DNA from: Alphaproteobacteria bacterium
Lineage (GTDB): Bacteria; Pseudomonadota; Alphaproteobacteria; RS24
Assembly: GCA_949498175.1 (NCBI GenBank)
Contig: CATDDF010000033.1
Span: 1 to 32,267, forward strand
Direction: 5' to 3'
Length of the DNA stretch: 32,267 nt
Below the pieces are notes generated by a model, which worked only from the letters and a program-made list of their open reading frames with translations, was not told where the DNA came from and ran no database searches. A program made the position numbers and the translations under genes. Positions 7,838 through 16,320 of the stretch are shown here, piece after piece. Positions within the stretch are counted from its first letter, which is position 1; every line of letters starts with the position of its first letter.

Positions 7838-8827
7838 CTATCTGCGATTTTGTTTTTCAATTTGCCGCCAGCGCCGGACATTTTTATTGTGCGCTTCCAG
7901 TGTTTCGGCAAAAGCATGACCGCCCGAGCCGTCAGCAACAAAATACAGCGCCTTGCTGTCCGCCGGATTGAGCGCAGCGGCGATGGAAGCGCGTCCCGGA
8001 TTGGCAATCGGCGTCGGCGGCAGGCCGTTAATGCGATAAGTATTGTAAGGCGTTGTGCGGCGAATTTCGCTCCGTCGTATCGGTCGACCGAGCTTTCCTT
8101 GACCGCCGACAAGCCCGTAAATAATCGTCGGGTCAGATTGCAAACGCATGCGCTTTTTCAAACGATTGACAAACACCGCTGCGACCAGCGGACGCTCAGA
8201 AGCGACACCGGTTTCGCGCTCAATAATCGAGGCCAAAATCAGTGCTTCACGCTTTGTCGTGAAAGGCAGGTTTTTTTGTCGTTGCGGCCATAATTCATCG
8301 AGCGCTGTTTTCTGCGCCGCTTGCATTTTACCGATAAGCGCGGCGCGCATCATGCCGCGCTCTACCTTATAGGTTTCGGGCAACAGACTGCCCTCTTTCG
8401 GCAGCTTCACATCGCCCGCCAGCACCGTTTCATCTTGTAGCAGCTTGACGATTTGCATGCTGGTCAGCCCCTCAGCAATGGTGATGGGATGCAGCACGAT
8501 GTCGCCCTGAGTGAGGACACGCAGCACGGCAGGCATATTGGCAGCGGCAGGAATATCATATTCCCCCGCTTTCAAATTGGCGCTGTCACCGCTTAAGCGC
8601 ACATAGAGGCGGAACAAAAAGCCGCTTCGCAAAACACCCGCTTCAGCCAAGTGGCTTGCAATGGCGCGCGACGAGGCACCGCTTTGCAGCAAAACACGCT
8701 TAGTGTCGCCATGCGGGCCGGGCATGTAAATCAACCCCAATATAATGGCAATAGCCAAACCGCCGCTGACTGCGGCAATAATGATAAGACCACGAAATTT
8801 TAAAATAAGCTGTTTCAGCCGTTCCAA
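7838..8827 (-). CDS. mltG: Endolytic murein transglycosylase MltG
   Basis: An inner-membrane lytic transglycosylase that cleaves nascent glycan strands and helps set glycan length. An N-terminal transmembrane helix (residues about 13-34) is followed by a LysM-like segment and the YceG catalytic domain. The catalytic Glu is in ASIIERETG, and the family motif LQSDPTIIYG and the C-terminal NTYRINGLPPTPIANPG are present. Length (329) is normal. It begins 6 bases after fabF, consistent with co-transcription from the fatty-acid genes. Confidence 0.95.
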   Translation of the reverse strand: MERLKQLILKFRGLIIIAAVSGGLAIAIILGLIYMPGPHGDTKRVLLQSGASSRAIASHLAEAGVLRSGFLFRLYVRLSGDSANLKAGEYDIPAAANMPAVLRVLTQGDIVLHPITIAEGLTSMQIVKLLQDETVLAGDVKLPKEGSLLPETYKVERGMMRAALIGKMQAAQKTALDELWPQRQKNLPFTTKREALILASIIERETGVASERPLVAAVFVNRLKKRMRLQSDPTIIYGLVGGQGKLGRPIRRSEIRRTTPYNTYRINGLPPTPIANPGRASIAAALNPADSKALYFVADGSGGHAFAETLEAHNKNVRRWRQIEKQNRR

Positions 8828-8833
8828 ACCGCG

Positions 8834-10099
8834 CTACTCAACAGCCTTAAAGACCAGCGAGGCATTGGTGCCACCAAAACCGAAACTGTTGGACAGCGCC
8901 GCTTTGACCTCGCGCTCTTGCGCTTTATGCGGCACCAGATTGATTTTTGAATCAACCGAAGGATTGTCGAGATTGAGCGTCGGCGGCACAATGCCGTCAC
9001 GCATGGCAAGAATTGAGAAAATCGCCTCAACCGCACCGGCCGCACCGAGCAAATGACCGATGGCGGATTTGGTCGAGCTCATGGTTAGCCCGTCAGACGC
9101 GCCGCCGAACAAGCGCTCAACGGCTTTCAATTCAATTTCGTCGCCCAAAGGTGTGGAGGTGCCATGCGCGTTGACATAGCCGATATCTTCCGGCGACAGG
9201 CCACTGCGCTTCAGCGCCGCTTGCATGGAGCGAAAGCCGCCCGACCCGTCTTCAGCCGGTGAGGTGATGTGATAAGCATCACCCGACAGGCCATAGCCGA
9301 CCACTTCAGCATAAATTTTTGCGCCTCGCGCTTTGGCGTGTTCATATTCTTCGAGAATGACCACACCCGCGCCCTCGCCCATGACAAAGCCGTCACGGTC
9401 TTTATCATAAGGTCTGGATCCTTTTTCAGGGGTCTCGTTAAAACCGGTCGAAAGTGCCCGACAGGCCGCAAATCCGGCAATACCGAGGCGGCAAATCGCC
9501 GACTCCGTGCCGCCCGCCACCATTACATCAGCATCATCGAGCATAATCAGCCGCGCCGCATCGCCAATGGCGTGGGCGCCTGTCGAACAGGCCGTCACAA
9601 CCGCATGATTGGGCCCTTTCAGCCCATGCTTGATGGAAACTTGACCACCGGCCAGATTGATAAGCGCGCCGGGAATGAAAAACGGGCTGAGACGACGCGG
9701 GCCACGGTCGCGCACGGTGAAAGCACCATCTTCAATGCCTTGCAAACCGCCAATACCGGCACCGATGAGAACACCGGTGCGATATTGCTGCTCTTCGCTT
9801 TCAGGCTTATACCCGCTATCGGCCAAGGCCATATCGCTGGCCGCCATAGCGTAAATGATGAAGTCATCGACGCGTTTTTGTTCTTTCGGCTCAACATAAA
9901 GGTCGGGGTTGAAGCCGTTTTCGCCCTGCTCATCGGCGCGGTCAATATGACAGGCAATCTGACAGGGTAAATCGGACACGTCGAATCCGGTTATTGACCC
10001 TGCACCGGATTGGCCGGAAAGCAGGTTTTGCCAGCTTTTTTCGGCGGTTTCGCCCAGCGGGTTAACCGAGCCAATGCCGGTAATAACGACGCGTCGCAT
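8834..10099 (-). CDS. fabF: 3-oxoacyl-ACP synthase II
   Basis: Condenses malonyl-ACP with acyl-ACP in fatty-acid elongation. At 421 residues it is full length. The thiolase-fold catalytic triad is complete: Cys171 in TACSTGAH, His312 in NAHGTSTPLGD and His349 in KSAIGHLLGAAG. The C-terminal NSFGFGGTNASLVF motif is also present. ATG 10099 (MRRVVITGIGSVNPLG) lies 12 bases after acpP, its carrier-protein partner, as is standard in alphaproteobacteria. Confidence 0.98.
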   Translation of the reverse strand: MRRVVITGIGSVNPLGETAEKSWQNLLSGQSGAGSITGFDVSDLPCQIACHIDRADEQGENGFNPDLYVEPKEQKRVDDFIIYAMAASDMALADSGYKPESEEQQYRTGVLIGAGIGGLQGIEDGAFTVRDRGPRRLSPFFIPGALINLAGGQVSIKHGLKGPNHAVVTACSTGAHAIGDAARLIMLDDADVMVAGGTESAICRLGIAGFAACRALSTGFNETPEKGSRPYDKDRDGFVMGEGAGVVILEEYEHAKARGAKIYAEVVGYGLSGDAYHITSPAEDGSGGFRSMQAALKRSGLSPEDIGYVNAHGTSTPLGDEIELKAVERLFGGASDGLTMSSTKSAIGHLLGAAGAVEAIFSILAMRDGIVPPTLNLDNPSVDSKINLVPHKAQEREVKAALSNSFGFGGTNASLVFKAVE

Positions 10100-10111
10100 G
10101 ATTTATAAGCC

Positions 10112-10345
10112 TTAGCCGGCCTGTTCGATGAACTTTACGGCGTCGGCAACGGTCAAAATGGTTTCGGCAGCATCGTCAGGAATTTCGATACCGAATTCCT
10201 CTTCAAAAGCCATAACCAGTTCCACTGTGTCGAGGCTGTCAGCACCAAGATCATCAATAAAGCTGGCAGCTTCATTTACATCACCGGCATCTACGCCGAG
10301 GTTTTCAACAACGATTTTCTTTACGCGATCGGCAATATCACTCAT
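10112..10345 (-). CDS. acpP: Acyl carrier protein
   Basis: Carries growing acyl chains on a phosphopantetheine arm. The start used is ATG 10345 ([19 protein letters not shown]) because AAGGAG lies directly upstream; a longer frame beginning MKELV would place that ribosome site inside the gene. The 77-residue length is standard. The modified serine is Ser37 in the invariant DSLD. The protein is strongly acidic, as expected. fabF follows at 12 bases. The 134 bases upstream contain a hairpin at 10408-10427. Confidence 0.98.
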   Translation of the reverse strand: MSDIADRVKKIVVENLGVDAGDVNEAASFIDDLGADSLDTVELVMAFEEEFGIEIPDDAAETILTVADAVKFIEQAG

Positions 10346-10407
10346 GACAAGCTCCTTCAAAATTTGGCTGTTCGATGTTTCGGAACAGCGATTCCCCCTG
10401 TTTGGGA

Positions 10408-10427
10408 CAAGCGTCTTGTAACGCTTG
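10408..10427 (-). other. Hairpin between fabG and acpP
   Basis: CAAGCGT at 10408-10414 pairs perfectly with ACGCTTG at 10421-10427 around a 6-base loop. No T-run follows on either strand, so it is not a classical terminator. It may reduce readthrough from fabG, stabilise the acpP message end, or be incidental. acpP usually needs higher expression than fabG, which makes a processing or partial-stop element plausible, but this is an inference. Confidence 0.3.
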
Positions 10428-10479
10428 AAGTTTCCCTATCACCCTTTACACATTGTGTCTATAGCGCGAGAAGCAAGCG

Positions 10480-11217
10480 CTAAATCATAGCCATACCGCC
10501 ATTCACATGCACAGTCTGACCGGTAATATAGGCTGCTTCATCGCTCGCCAAAAACAGGCAAGCGGCAGCAATATCATCGCCACTGCCCAGGCGACCCGCC
10601 GGAATCGCGGCGGTGAGCGCTTCTTTTTGCTCATCGGGCAAAACATCGGTCATTGGCGTGGCGATAAAGCCTGGCGCAACGCAATTCACCGTAATGCCGC
10701 GGCTCGCGACTTCTTGCGCCAGAGATTTCGACATGCCAATCATACCCGCTTTCGTGGCGGCATAATTGGCTTGCCCCGGATTGCCTGTCACGCCGACAAC
10801 CGAGGTGATGCCGATAATGCGCCCATGACGGCGTTTCATCATGCCACGAAGCGCGGCGCGAATAAGGCGGAAACTCGAAGTCAGATTGACCGACAGCACC
10901 GCGTCCCAATCTTCATCTTTCATACGCAGCGCCAGATTATCGCGCGTGATACCCGCATTATTGACCAGAATATCCAAGCCGCCCATCGCTTCTTCCGCAT
11001 TGGCGGCAAGCGCTGCTGCGCCTTCCTCAGAAGATAAATCTGCCACCAAAACATGAGCGCCATCGCCCAATTCATCGGCCAATTCCTGCAATACCGCTTC
11101 GCGCGTACCGGCCAGCCCGACATTGGCACCGGCGGCGTGTAAGGTTTTGGCAATCTCCCGTCCGATACCGCCTGACGCGCCGGTAACCAGTGCATCTTTT
11201 CCGCTTAAGTCAAACAT
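10480..11217 (-). CDS. fabG: 3-oxoacyl-ACP reductase
   Basis: NADPH-dependent reductase of the first reductive step in fatty-acid elongation. It is a classical SDR of 245 residues: cofactor motif TGASGGIG at 12-19, LVNNAG at 84-89, and catalytic Asn111, Ser139, Tyr152 and Lys156 (YAATKAG). The C-terminal GQTVHVNGGMAM is typical of FabG. It lies 18 bases downstream of fabD and upstream of acpP. Confidence 0.97.
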   Translation of the reverse strand: MFDLSGKDALVTGASGGIGREIAKTLHAAGANVGLAGTREAVLQELADELGDGAHVLVADLSSEEGAAALAANAEEAMGGLDILVNNAGITRDNLALRMKDEDWDAVLSVNLTSSFRLIRAALRGMMKRRHGRIIGITSVVGVTGNPGQANYAATKAGMIGMSKSLAQEVASRGITVNCVAPGFIATPMTDVLPDEQKEALTAAIPAGRLGSGDDIAAACLFLASDEAAYITGQTVHVNGGMAMI

Positions 11218-11235
11218 GGCTGTTCCTTTCGGTGA

Positions 11236-12171
11236 TTAGCGCAAAAATCCGTCTATATCTTCCGGCGTGTTCAGCGCTTTCGCCGCCAAACGGCCATCAA
11301 TGCGCTTGGCCATGCCGGTCAGCACTTTGCCACTGCCGATTTCCAGCAATTCGGTAACGCCATTATCCGCCGCCCATATCATCGACTCGCGCCAGCGCAC
11401 CGAGCCGGTGACCTGTTGCACCAATAAATCGCGAATGGTGTTGCCATCGCTGACGGCCTGCGCGGTAACATTGGCGATTAGCGGTATGGCGGGTGATTTT
11501 ATATCGGTATCAGCGAGGGCTGCTTGCATTTCATCGGCCGCCGGTTGCATCAAGGCGCAATGGAAAGGCGCGCTGACCGGCAATTCCATTGCCCGTTTGG
11601 CACCGCGCTCTTTGGCAAGGTCGCACGCACGCGCGACCGCGGCTGCGTGGCCCGATATCACCACCTGCCCATTGGCATTATCATTGGCGGCGGCACAAAT
11701 CTCATCATCGCTTGCCGCTTCGGCGGCAATTTCCGCCACGGCATTAAAATCCAACCCCAAAAGCGCTGCCATAGATCCGACACCGACCGGCACGGCACGC
11801 TGCATGGCCTGACCCCGCAGCTTCAACAGCCGCGCCGTATCTTCAAGCTGCAAAGCGCCGGCTGCGGTCAGCGCGGTATATTCACCCAGACTGTGACCGG
11901 CAACATGCGATGCAGCATCGGCCAAATCCAGGCCACGCGCTTCCAGCACACGCAAGGCAGCAATCGACACGGCCATCAGCGCCGGTTGCGCGTTTTCTGT
12001 CAGTGTCAATTCCTCTTCCGGCCCGTCCCACATCAAATCGGACAGCTTTTGGTCAAGCGCGTCATCAACGGCAGCAAACACCGCGCGCGCCTCAGAATAG
12101 GCTTCGGCCAAGGCGCGTCCCATGCCAACGGCCTGGCTGCCCTGCCCCGGAAAAACAAAAGCTTGCGTCAT
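11236..12171 (-). CDS. fabD: Malonyl-CoA:ACP transacylase
   Basis: Loads malonyl groups onto ACP. The start chosen is ATG 12171 (MTQAFVFPGQGSQAVGMG), which has a GAGAGGGA ribosome site 8 bases upstream and the exact family N-terminus. The open frame reaching 12381 adds 70 residues of unlikely sequence. The resulting 311 residues are normal. The nucleophile is Ser94 in GHSLGEY and the catalytic His lies in SAPFHCALM. It is the first gene of the fab-mltG-gmk run and diverges from rpsF across 245 bases that contain several hairpins. Confidence 0.96.
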   Translation of the reverse strand: MTQAFVFPGQGSQAVGMGRALAEAYSEARAVFAAVDDALDQKLSDLMWDGPEEELTLTENAQPALMAVSIAALRVLEARGLDLADAASHVAGHSLGEYTALTAAGALQLEDTARLLKLRGQAMQRAVPVGVGSMAALLGLDFNAVAEIAAEAASDDEICAAANDNANGQVVISGHAAAVARACDLAKERGAKRAMELPVSAPFHCALMQPAADEMQAALADTDIKSPAIPLIANVTAQAVSDGNTIRDLLVQQVTGSVRWRESMIWAADNGVTELLEIGSGKVLTGMAKRIDGRLAAKALNTPEDIDGFLR

Positions 12172-12179
12172 AATCGATT

Positions 12180-12220
12180 CCCTCTCATCTGGCGGTTGTT
12201 TTAGAGGGCCAAAACCCTCT
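12180..12220 (-). promoter_or_regulatory. Alternative hairpins in the fabD leader covering its ribosome site
   Basis: In the minus-strand transcript, AGAGGG (12220-12215) can pair with CCCTCT (12208-12203) around a 6-base loop. The same CCCTCT can instead pair with a second AGAGGG (12185-12180), which is the fabD ribosome binding site. The two 6-bp pairings exclude each other. The first leaves the start open; the second closes it. The arms are short, so regulation is a suggestion only. Confidence 0.3.
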
Positions 12221-12287
12221 TGCCAAGCCCTGCTGTCCATAGTATCACCCGCTTTATTGATTTCGGCTGGAGGCTGAAAGGATAGAG

Positions 12288-12304
12288 GGTTCGATGGTCG
12301 AACC
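12288..12304. other. Perfect hairpin in the fabD-rpsF divergent region
   Basis: GGTTCGA (12288-12294) and TCGAACC (12298-12304) are perfect inverted repeats with a 3-base spacer. It could be an operator for a dimeric regulator between the divergent fabD and rpsF promoters, or an RNA stem in either leader. No T-run follows, so it is not a terminator. Confidence 0.3.
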
Positions 12305-12350
12305 TTTAGGAATGGTCCGGTATCCCTTGTCTCCGCTCTCGCGTGTCTGT

Positions 12351-12416
12351 GAGCCTCTCCCTTTCGGTAGATAGCTCGCAAGAGGCTCGGCGCCGAAAAA
12401 CTAAAGGAGAGAGGCT
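12351..12416 (+). promoter_or_regulatory. Structured rpsF leader, possible S6:S18 autoregulatory element
   Basis: The arm GAGCCTCTC at 12351-12359 has two exclusive partners. Pairing A uses 12351-12358 with 12381-12388 (8 bp). Pairing B uses 12352-12359 with 12409-12416 (8 bp), which occludes the rpsF ribosome site and ends one base before the ATG. Pairing B allows an inner stem, 12362-12367 with 12393-12398 (TTTCGG/CCGAAA), and an apical CTC-GCAA-GAG hairpin with a GNRA loop. S6:S18-binding leaders with a CCG element are known upstream of rpsF in many bacteria; the fit to that family is my inference. Confidence 0.5.
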
Positions 12417-12800
12417 ATGGCTCTTTATGAGCATGTGTTTATAGCGCGCCAGGATATTTCAGCCCAACAGGTCGAAGGACTCGTTGATTTGGCACAAGCC
12501 GTGCTGGAAGAAAATGGCGGCAAAATTACCAAAAACGAATATTGGGGGCTGAAATCTTTGGCCTATCGCGTGAAAAAGAACCGCAAGGGTCACTACACGC
12601 TGCTCAATATTGACGCTGATCATGCGGCGGTTGCTGAATTGGAACGCCGCATCAGCCTGAATGATGACATCATCCGCCATATGACATTGCGGGTCGACGA
12701 GCATGAAGCCGACGAGTCCATTCAGATGCGTAACAAAAATCGTGATGAGCGCCGCAGTGCGCGCCGCGAAGAAGGAAATTATGAAAGGGAAGAATCATGA
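12417..12800 (+). CDS. rpsF: 30S ribosomal protein S6
   Basis: S6 binds the 30S platform as a dimer with S18. The 127-residue product begins [15 protein letters not shown] and contains the conserved [18 protein letters not shown] strand. It ends in a charged Glu/Arg tail, a common feature in alphaproteobacteria. An AAGGAGAG ribosome site precedes ATG 12417. The stop overlaps the rpsR start as ATGA. Expression is probably controlled through the structured leader just upstream. Confidence 0.98.
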   Translation: MALYEHVFIARQDISAQQVEGLVDLAQAVLEENGGKITKNEYWGLKSLAYRVKKNRKGHYTLLNIDADHAAVAELERRISLNDDIIRHMTLRVDEHEADESIQMRNKNRDERRSARREEGNYEREES

Positions 12801-13033
12801 GCCAGGGTCGTCGTCCCTTCGGCCGTCGCCGTAAGTCCTGCCCGTTTTCGGGGTCCAATGCACCTGTCATTGACTATAAGGATACGCGACTGCTGCAACG
12901 TTATGTTTCAGAACGCGGTAAAATCGTGCCGCGACGCATTACCGCCGTTTCAGCCAAAAAACAGCGTGAACTGGCCCGGGCCATTAAGCGTTCTCGTTTT
13001 CTTGCGCTGATGCCCTATACGGTGGACCAGTAA
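12797..13033 (+). CDS. rpsR: 30S ribosomal protein S18
   Basis: S18 pairs with S6 on the 30S platform. The 78-residue protein has the typical [10 protein letters not shown] start, the [20 protein letters not shown] core and the [30 protein letters not shown]-terminus. The start overlaps rpsF by ATGA, coupling translation so the two partners are made in equal amounts. A single Cys is present, so no zinc site is expected. Confidence 0.98.
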   Translation: MSQGRRPFGRRRKSCPFSGSNAPVIDYKDTRLLQRYVSERGKIVPRRITAVSAKKQRELARAIKRSRFLALMPYTVDQ

Positions 13034-13052
13034 GCCCTTTCGGGTGCGGCGC

Positions 13053-13988
13053 ATGGCCAATACCCAATTATTGCGAATAGTATTTGCGGCGATCGGCAGT
13101 TTTGTGCTGTTCGCCGCACTTATTTTTATGCCTTTCGCCCCCTTGCCGATTGCCGCTATCGGCCTGTCATTCGGCATGGGGCAAGCCATCATCACCGCCG
13201 TGCTCGCTGCTGTGATGACAGTCATTATCTTATCGCCGCCTTTGGCCATTGTTTTTGCCATCACTTTTTTGGCGCCGACCGTGCTGCTTGTCCGGCAAGC
13301 CCTATTGTCACGACAAGATACGGAAGGCCGCTTTATCTTTTATCCGCTGCAGCAGCTTATTTTGCTGACACTCGGCATGACAGGCATCGGTGCTGTGCTT
13401 TTGTTTTTCATCAGTGGCGGCGCAGAGGGCCTGCCCCAATCTTTCGCCAATGCCATTCAGCAAGCGCCGGAAGTGCGCGATGCGTTGGCACAAGTTTATG
13501 GCATTTCCGGCCAAGAGGAGATGCTGTGGATTGCCAATGTCATGTTGGTGTCGGCTTTTGCTAGTTGGCCGCTCATACTGCTCGGCAATATGCAATTGGC
13601 ACAGACTTTGCTGGTTCGGGTGAAGCGCAATTTGCGGCCGCAAGAAAATTATGACCGCTTACAACTGCCGATTTGGCTGGTTGCGCCGCTGGCGGTGTTT
13701 ATGGGCGGTGCCGCTTTATTAAGCGGGTGGCCCGCCAGTTTGAGCGCCGCTTTGGCCGCCATGATAATGGCTGCATATTTTTTATTGGGTTTGGCGATTA
13801 TTCATGCTATTTCCCGCCACTGGAATGGACGTGGCTTTCTGCTCGCTGCGCTTTATTTCCTGATTTTCGTGATGGCTTGGGTGATTATCCCCGTCAGCCT
13901 AATGGGATTGTTGGACACACGCTTTGATTTTCGCAAGCTGAACCAACGCCCTGACAAGCCATCTGACGCAGAAGGGGACGAGGAGTAG
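13053..13988 (+). CDS. DUF2232-type polytopic membrane protein
   Basis: A 311-residue integral membrane protein with about seven or eight hydrophobic segments, for example residues 7-29, 35-60, 62-80 and 100-125, and a hydrophilic C-terminal tail ending [10 protein letters not shown]. Proteins of this type lie between rpsR and rplI in many alphaproteobacteria and are annotated as DUF2232 or YybS-like; the function is unknown. The start taken is ATG 13053; GTG 13044 is three codons earlier and neither has a strong ribosome site. It ends 4 bases before rplI and is part of the ribosomal-protein operon. Confidence 0.85.
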   Translation: MANTQLLRIVFAAIGSFVLFAALIFMPFAPLPIAAIGLSFGMGQAIITAVLAAVMTVIILSPPLAIVFAITFLAPTVLLVRQALLSRQDTEGRFIFYPLQQLILLTLGMTGIGAVLLFFISGGAEGLPQSFANAIQQAPEVRDALAQVYGISGQEEMLWIANVMLVSAFASWPLILLGNMQLAQTLLVRVKRNLRPQENYDRLQLPIWLVAPLAVFMGGAALLSGWPASLSAALAAMIMAAYFLLGLAIIHAISRHWNGRGFLLAALYFLIFVMAWVIIPVSLMGLLDTRFDFRKLNQRPDKPSDAEGDEE

Positions 13989-13992
13989 GATT

Positions 13993-14700
13993 ATGCAAAT
14001 TGTATTGCTGGAACGCATTGCAAAGCTTGGTCAAATGGGCGATGTCGTAAACGTAAAAGACGGCTATGCCCGCAACTATCTATTACCGCAAGGCAAGGCT
14101 TTGCGGGCCAATAAAGCCAATTTGGAGCGCTTTGAAAAAGACCGCGCGCAACTGGAAGCACGCAATCTTGAGCGTAAGAAAGATGCCGAGGCAGTTGACG
14201 GCAAATTAAACGGTGAAAGTTTCGTCGTCATTCGTCAGTCGGGCGACACCGGCCAGCTTTATGGCTCGGTTACGACGCGCGATATTGCCGAATTGCTGTC
14301 ACAAAACGGTTTTGACACGGCGCGCAATCAAATTGTGCTGGCGCAACCTATAAAAATTCTTGGCCTGCACGAAGTCAGCGTTGTCTTGCATCCGGAAGTG
14401 ACATCAACCGTCATCGTCAATGTAGCGCGCACAGAAGAAGAAGCCGAGCGTCAAGCAGCCGGTGAAGATGTGACTGCTGAACAAGTCGATGAAGAAGACA
14501 CCATCGCCGTTGAAGAAGTGTTCGAGGAGGGCGTTGAAGTCAATCTTGATGAAGACGCCAACGACGCGGAAGAAGCCGCTGTCGAAGAGGAGCCCACCTC
14601 TGAAGAAGCATCCGAGGAAGCTGGAGAATCCGAAGAAGAGGCGATTGCGGCAGACGAGGTTGAGGAGTCAAGCGACAATGAGGAAGAGTCAGAAAATTAA
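13993..14700 (+). CDS. rplI: 50S ribosomal protein L9 with long acidic tail
   Basis: L9 binds 23S rRNA near the L1 stalk and influences frame maintenance. Residues 1 to about 150 are a normal L9: the N-terminal domain [19 protein letters not shown] with GYARNYLLP, a connecting helix, and the C-terminal domain [15 protein letters not shown] through [13 protein letters not shown] further 80 or so residues form a low-complexity tail dominated by Glu, Asp, Ala and Ser, bringing the length to 235. The tail is in frame with no disruption. Acidic L9 tails occur in alphaproteobacteria, but this one is long. A strong terminator follows. Confidence 0.96.
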   Translation: MQIVLLERIAKLGQMGDVVNVKDGYARNYLLPQGKALRANKANLERFEKDRAQLEARNLERKKDAEAVDGKLNGESFVVIRQSGDTGQLYGSVTTRDIAELLSQNGFDTARNQIVLAQPIKILGLHEVSVVLHPEVTSTVIVNVARTEEEAERQAAGEDVTAEQVDEEDTIAVEEVFEEGVEVNLDEDANDAEEAAVEEEPTSEEASEEAGESEEEAIAADEVEESSDNEEESEN

Positions 14701-14722
14701 TTTTGACTTTTCCCCATAACTA

Positions 14723-14764
14723 ACAGGCCCCGCCGAAATTATTTTCGCGGGGTCTGTTTTTTTT
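14723..14764 (+). terminator. Rho-independent terminator of the rpsF-rplI operon
   Basis: An inverted repeat (ACAG-CCCCGC-GAAA opposite TTTTCGCGGGG-CTGT, with two small mismatches) forms a GC-rich stem from 14723 to 14757 and is followed by eight T (14757-14764). It lies 22 bases after the rplI stop and ends 38 bases before dnaB, so dnaB needs its own promoter or depends on readthrough. Confidence 0.9.
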
Positions 14765-14801
14765 GGTGCCAGCTCGCCTCGGCTTGGCTAGTGTCTTTGT
14801 C

Positions 14802-16319
14802 ATGTCAGACACACCCGTCACTCCCTTAAACCCTGCCAGCGAACCGCAAAGCCCTGATTTCAGGCAGTTGCCGCATAATATTGAGGCCGAGCAAGGACTG
14901 TTGGGTGCGCTGCTCATCAATAATGACGCGCTGGACCAAGTAGCTGATTTTTTGAAGCCCAATTATTTTCACGACCCGGTGCATGAGCGGATTTTTGAAG
15001 CCATCAGCAAGCTTATCGGCAATGGCAATCTCGCCTCACCGGTGACGCTGAAAACTTATTTGGAAATGGATGAGGGGCTGGTCGCGCTGGGCGGTGTCGG
15101 CTATTTGGCGCGTCTCGCCAGCAATGCCACCACTATTGCCAATGCCAAACAATATGGCCAAACCATTTACGACCTCGCCATTCGCCGCCAGCTTATATTG
15201 GTCGGGCAAGAAATGATTGGTGATGCGTTTGATGCTGATATTGACGAAAAGCCCGATGACCAAATCGATAAGGCCGAGCAAGCGCTCTATAATATTGCCG
15301 AGAAAGGCACCCATAATTCAGGCTTTATGACTTTCGATACCTCGCTGACCGGCGCTATTGAGATGGCCGAAAAGGCCTATCAGCGCGACGGCAATCTATC
15401 GGGCATTTCAACCGGCTTTCAGGGTTTGGATAATGTCACGGGCGGTTTGCAAGACAGCGATTTGGTTATTCTCGCCGGTCGCCCGGCTATGGGTAAAACC
15501 GCATTGGCCACAAATATCGCTTTTAATATCGCTCATGATTACATGAAGGCAAGTCAAAGCGGCAATGTTGAAACCAAACCTGACGGCTCGGTTGAAGTAA
15601 AAGATGGCGGCGTGGTCGGGTTTTTCTCACTGGAAATGGCGGCTGAACAATTGGCAACACGAATGCTGGCCGAGCGCGCCGGCGTTTCGTCATCCAATAT
15701 CCGCAAAGGCGATATTCACGAAGATGAATATGGCCGTTTGGTCAATGCAGCACGCGAATTGCAAGATGCACCTCTGTTCATCGACCATACGGGGGCCATC
15801 CCGATTGCCACATTAGCGGCGCGCGCGCGGCGCTTGAAACGGCAACACGGGCTTGGCTTGATTGTTGTTGACTATCTACAATTGGTGCGCGCCTCAAGCG
15901 GGCGCGATGGCCGCGTGCAAGAGGTCAGCGAGATTACGCAAGGGCTGAAAGCGCTGGCCAAAGAACTCGATGTGCCGGTGCTGGCTTTGGCGCAGCTCTC
16001 GCGTCAGGTTGAACAACGCGACGATAAGCGCCCGCAGCTTTCTGATTTGCGTGAATCGGGCTCGATAGAGCAGGACGCTGATATCGTCATGTTTGTTTAC
16101 CGTGAACCCTATTATCTGGCGCGCGAAAAGCCGCAAGAAGGCACGGAAGAATTTTTTGCGTGGCAAGAAAAAATGGATGCGGTGGACGGTACGGCGGAAG
16201 TGATTATCGGTAAAAACCGTCACGGCCCGACCGGCACAGCAAAAATGGCCTTTGAAGACCGCTTCACCCGCTTCACCGATTTACAAGAAGACGACCATCT
16301 GCCGGAGCGCATGGACTAA
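14802..16319 (+). CDS. dnaB: Replicative DNA helicase DnaB
   Basis: Hexameric 5'-3' helicase of the replication fork. The start chosen is ATG 14802 (MSDTPVTPLNPASE), giving 505 residues. The N-terminal primase-binding domain begins RQLPHNIEAEQGLLGALL. The RecA-like domain has Walker A GRPAMGKTALA, the FFSLEM motif, Walker B LIVVDYLQLV, ALAQLSRQVEQR and DLRESGSIEQDADIV. An alphaproteobacteria-like insert of about 30 residues lies between Walker A and FFSLEM. No intein is present. No ribosome site is visible in the short stretch after the rplI terminator, so a very short or leaderless transcript is possible. Confidence 0.97.
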   Translation: MSDTPVTPLNPASEPQSPDFRQLPHNIEAEQGLLGALLINNDALDQVADFLKPNYFHDPVHERIFEAISKLIGNGNLASPVTLKTYLEMDEGLVALGGVGYLARLASNATTIANAKQYGQTIYDLAIRRQLILVGQEMIGDAFDADIDEKPDDQIDKAEQALYNIAEKGTHNSGFMTFDTSLTGAIEMAEKAYQRDGNLSGISTGFQGLDNVTGGLQDSDLVILAGRPAMGKTALATNIAFNIAHDYMKASQSGNVETKPDGSVEVKDGGVVGFFSLEMAAEQLATRMLAERAGVSSSNIRKGDIHEDEYGRLVNAARELQDAPLFIDHTGAIPIATLAARARRLKRQHGLGLIVVDYLQLVRASSGRDGRVQEVSEITQGLKALAKELDVPVLALAQLSRQVEQRDDKRPQLSDLRESGSIEQDADIVMFVYREPYYLAREKPQEGTEEFFAWQEKMDAVDGTAEVIIGKNRHGPTGTAKMAFEDRFTRFTDLQEDDHLPERMD

Positions 16320-16320
16320 C

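Noticed and set aside
9269-9970. 233-codon plus-strand frame inside fabF
   Set aside because: It is antisense to the fabF active-site region and has no promoter or ribosome site.
14763-14794. Possible dnaB promoter (TTGGTG and TAGTGT)
   Set aside because: The spacing is 20 bases and the -10 match is poor. A promoter is expected here but I cannot place it.
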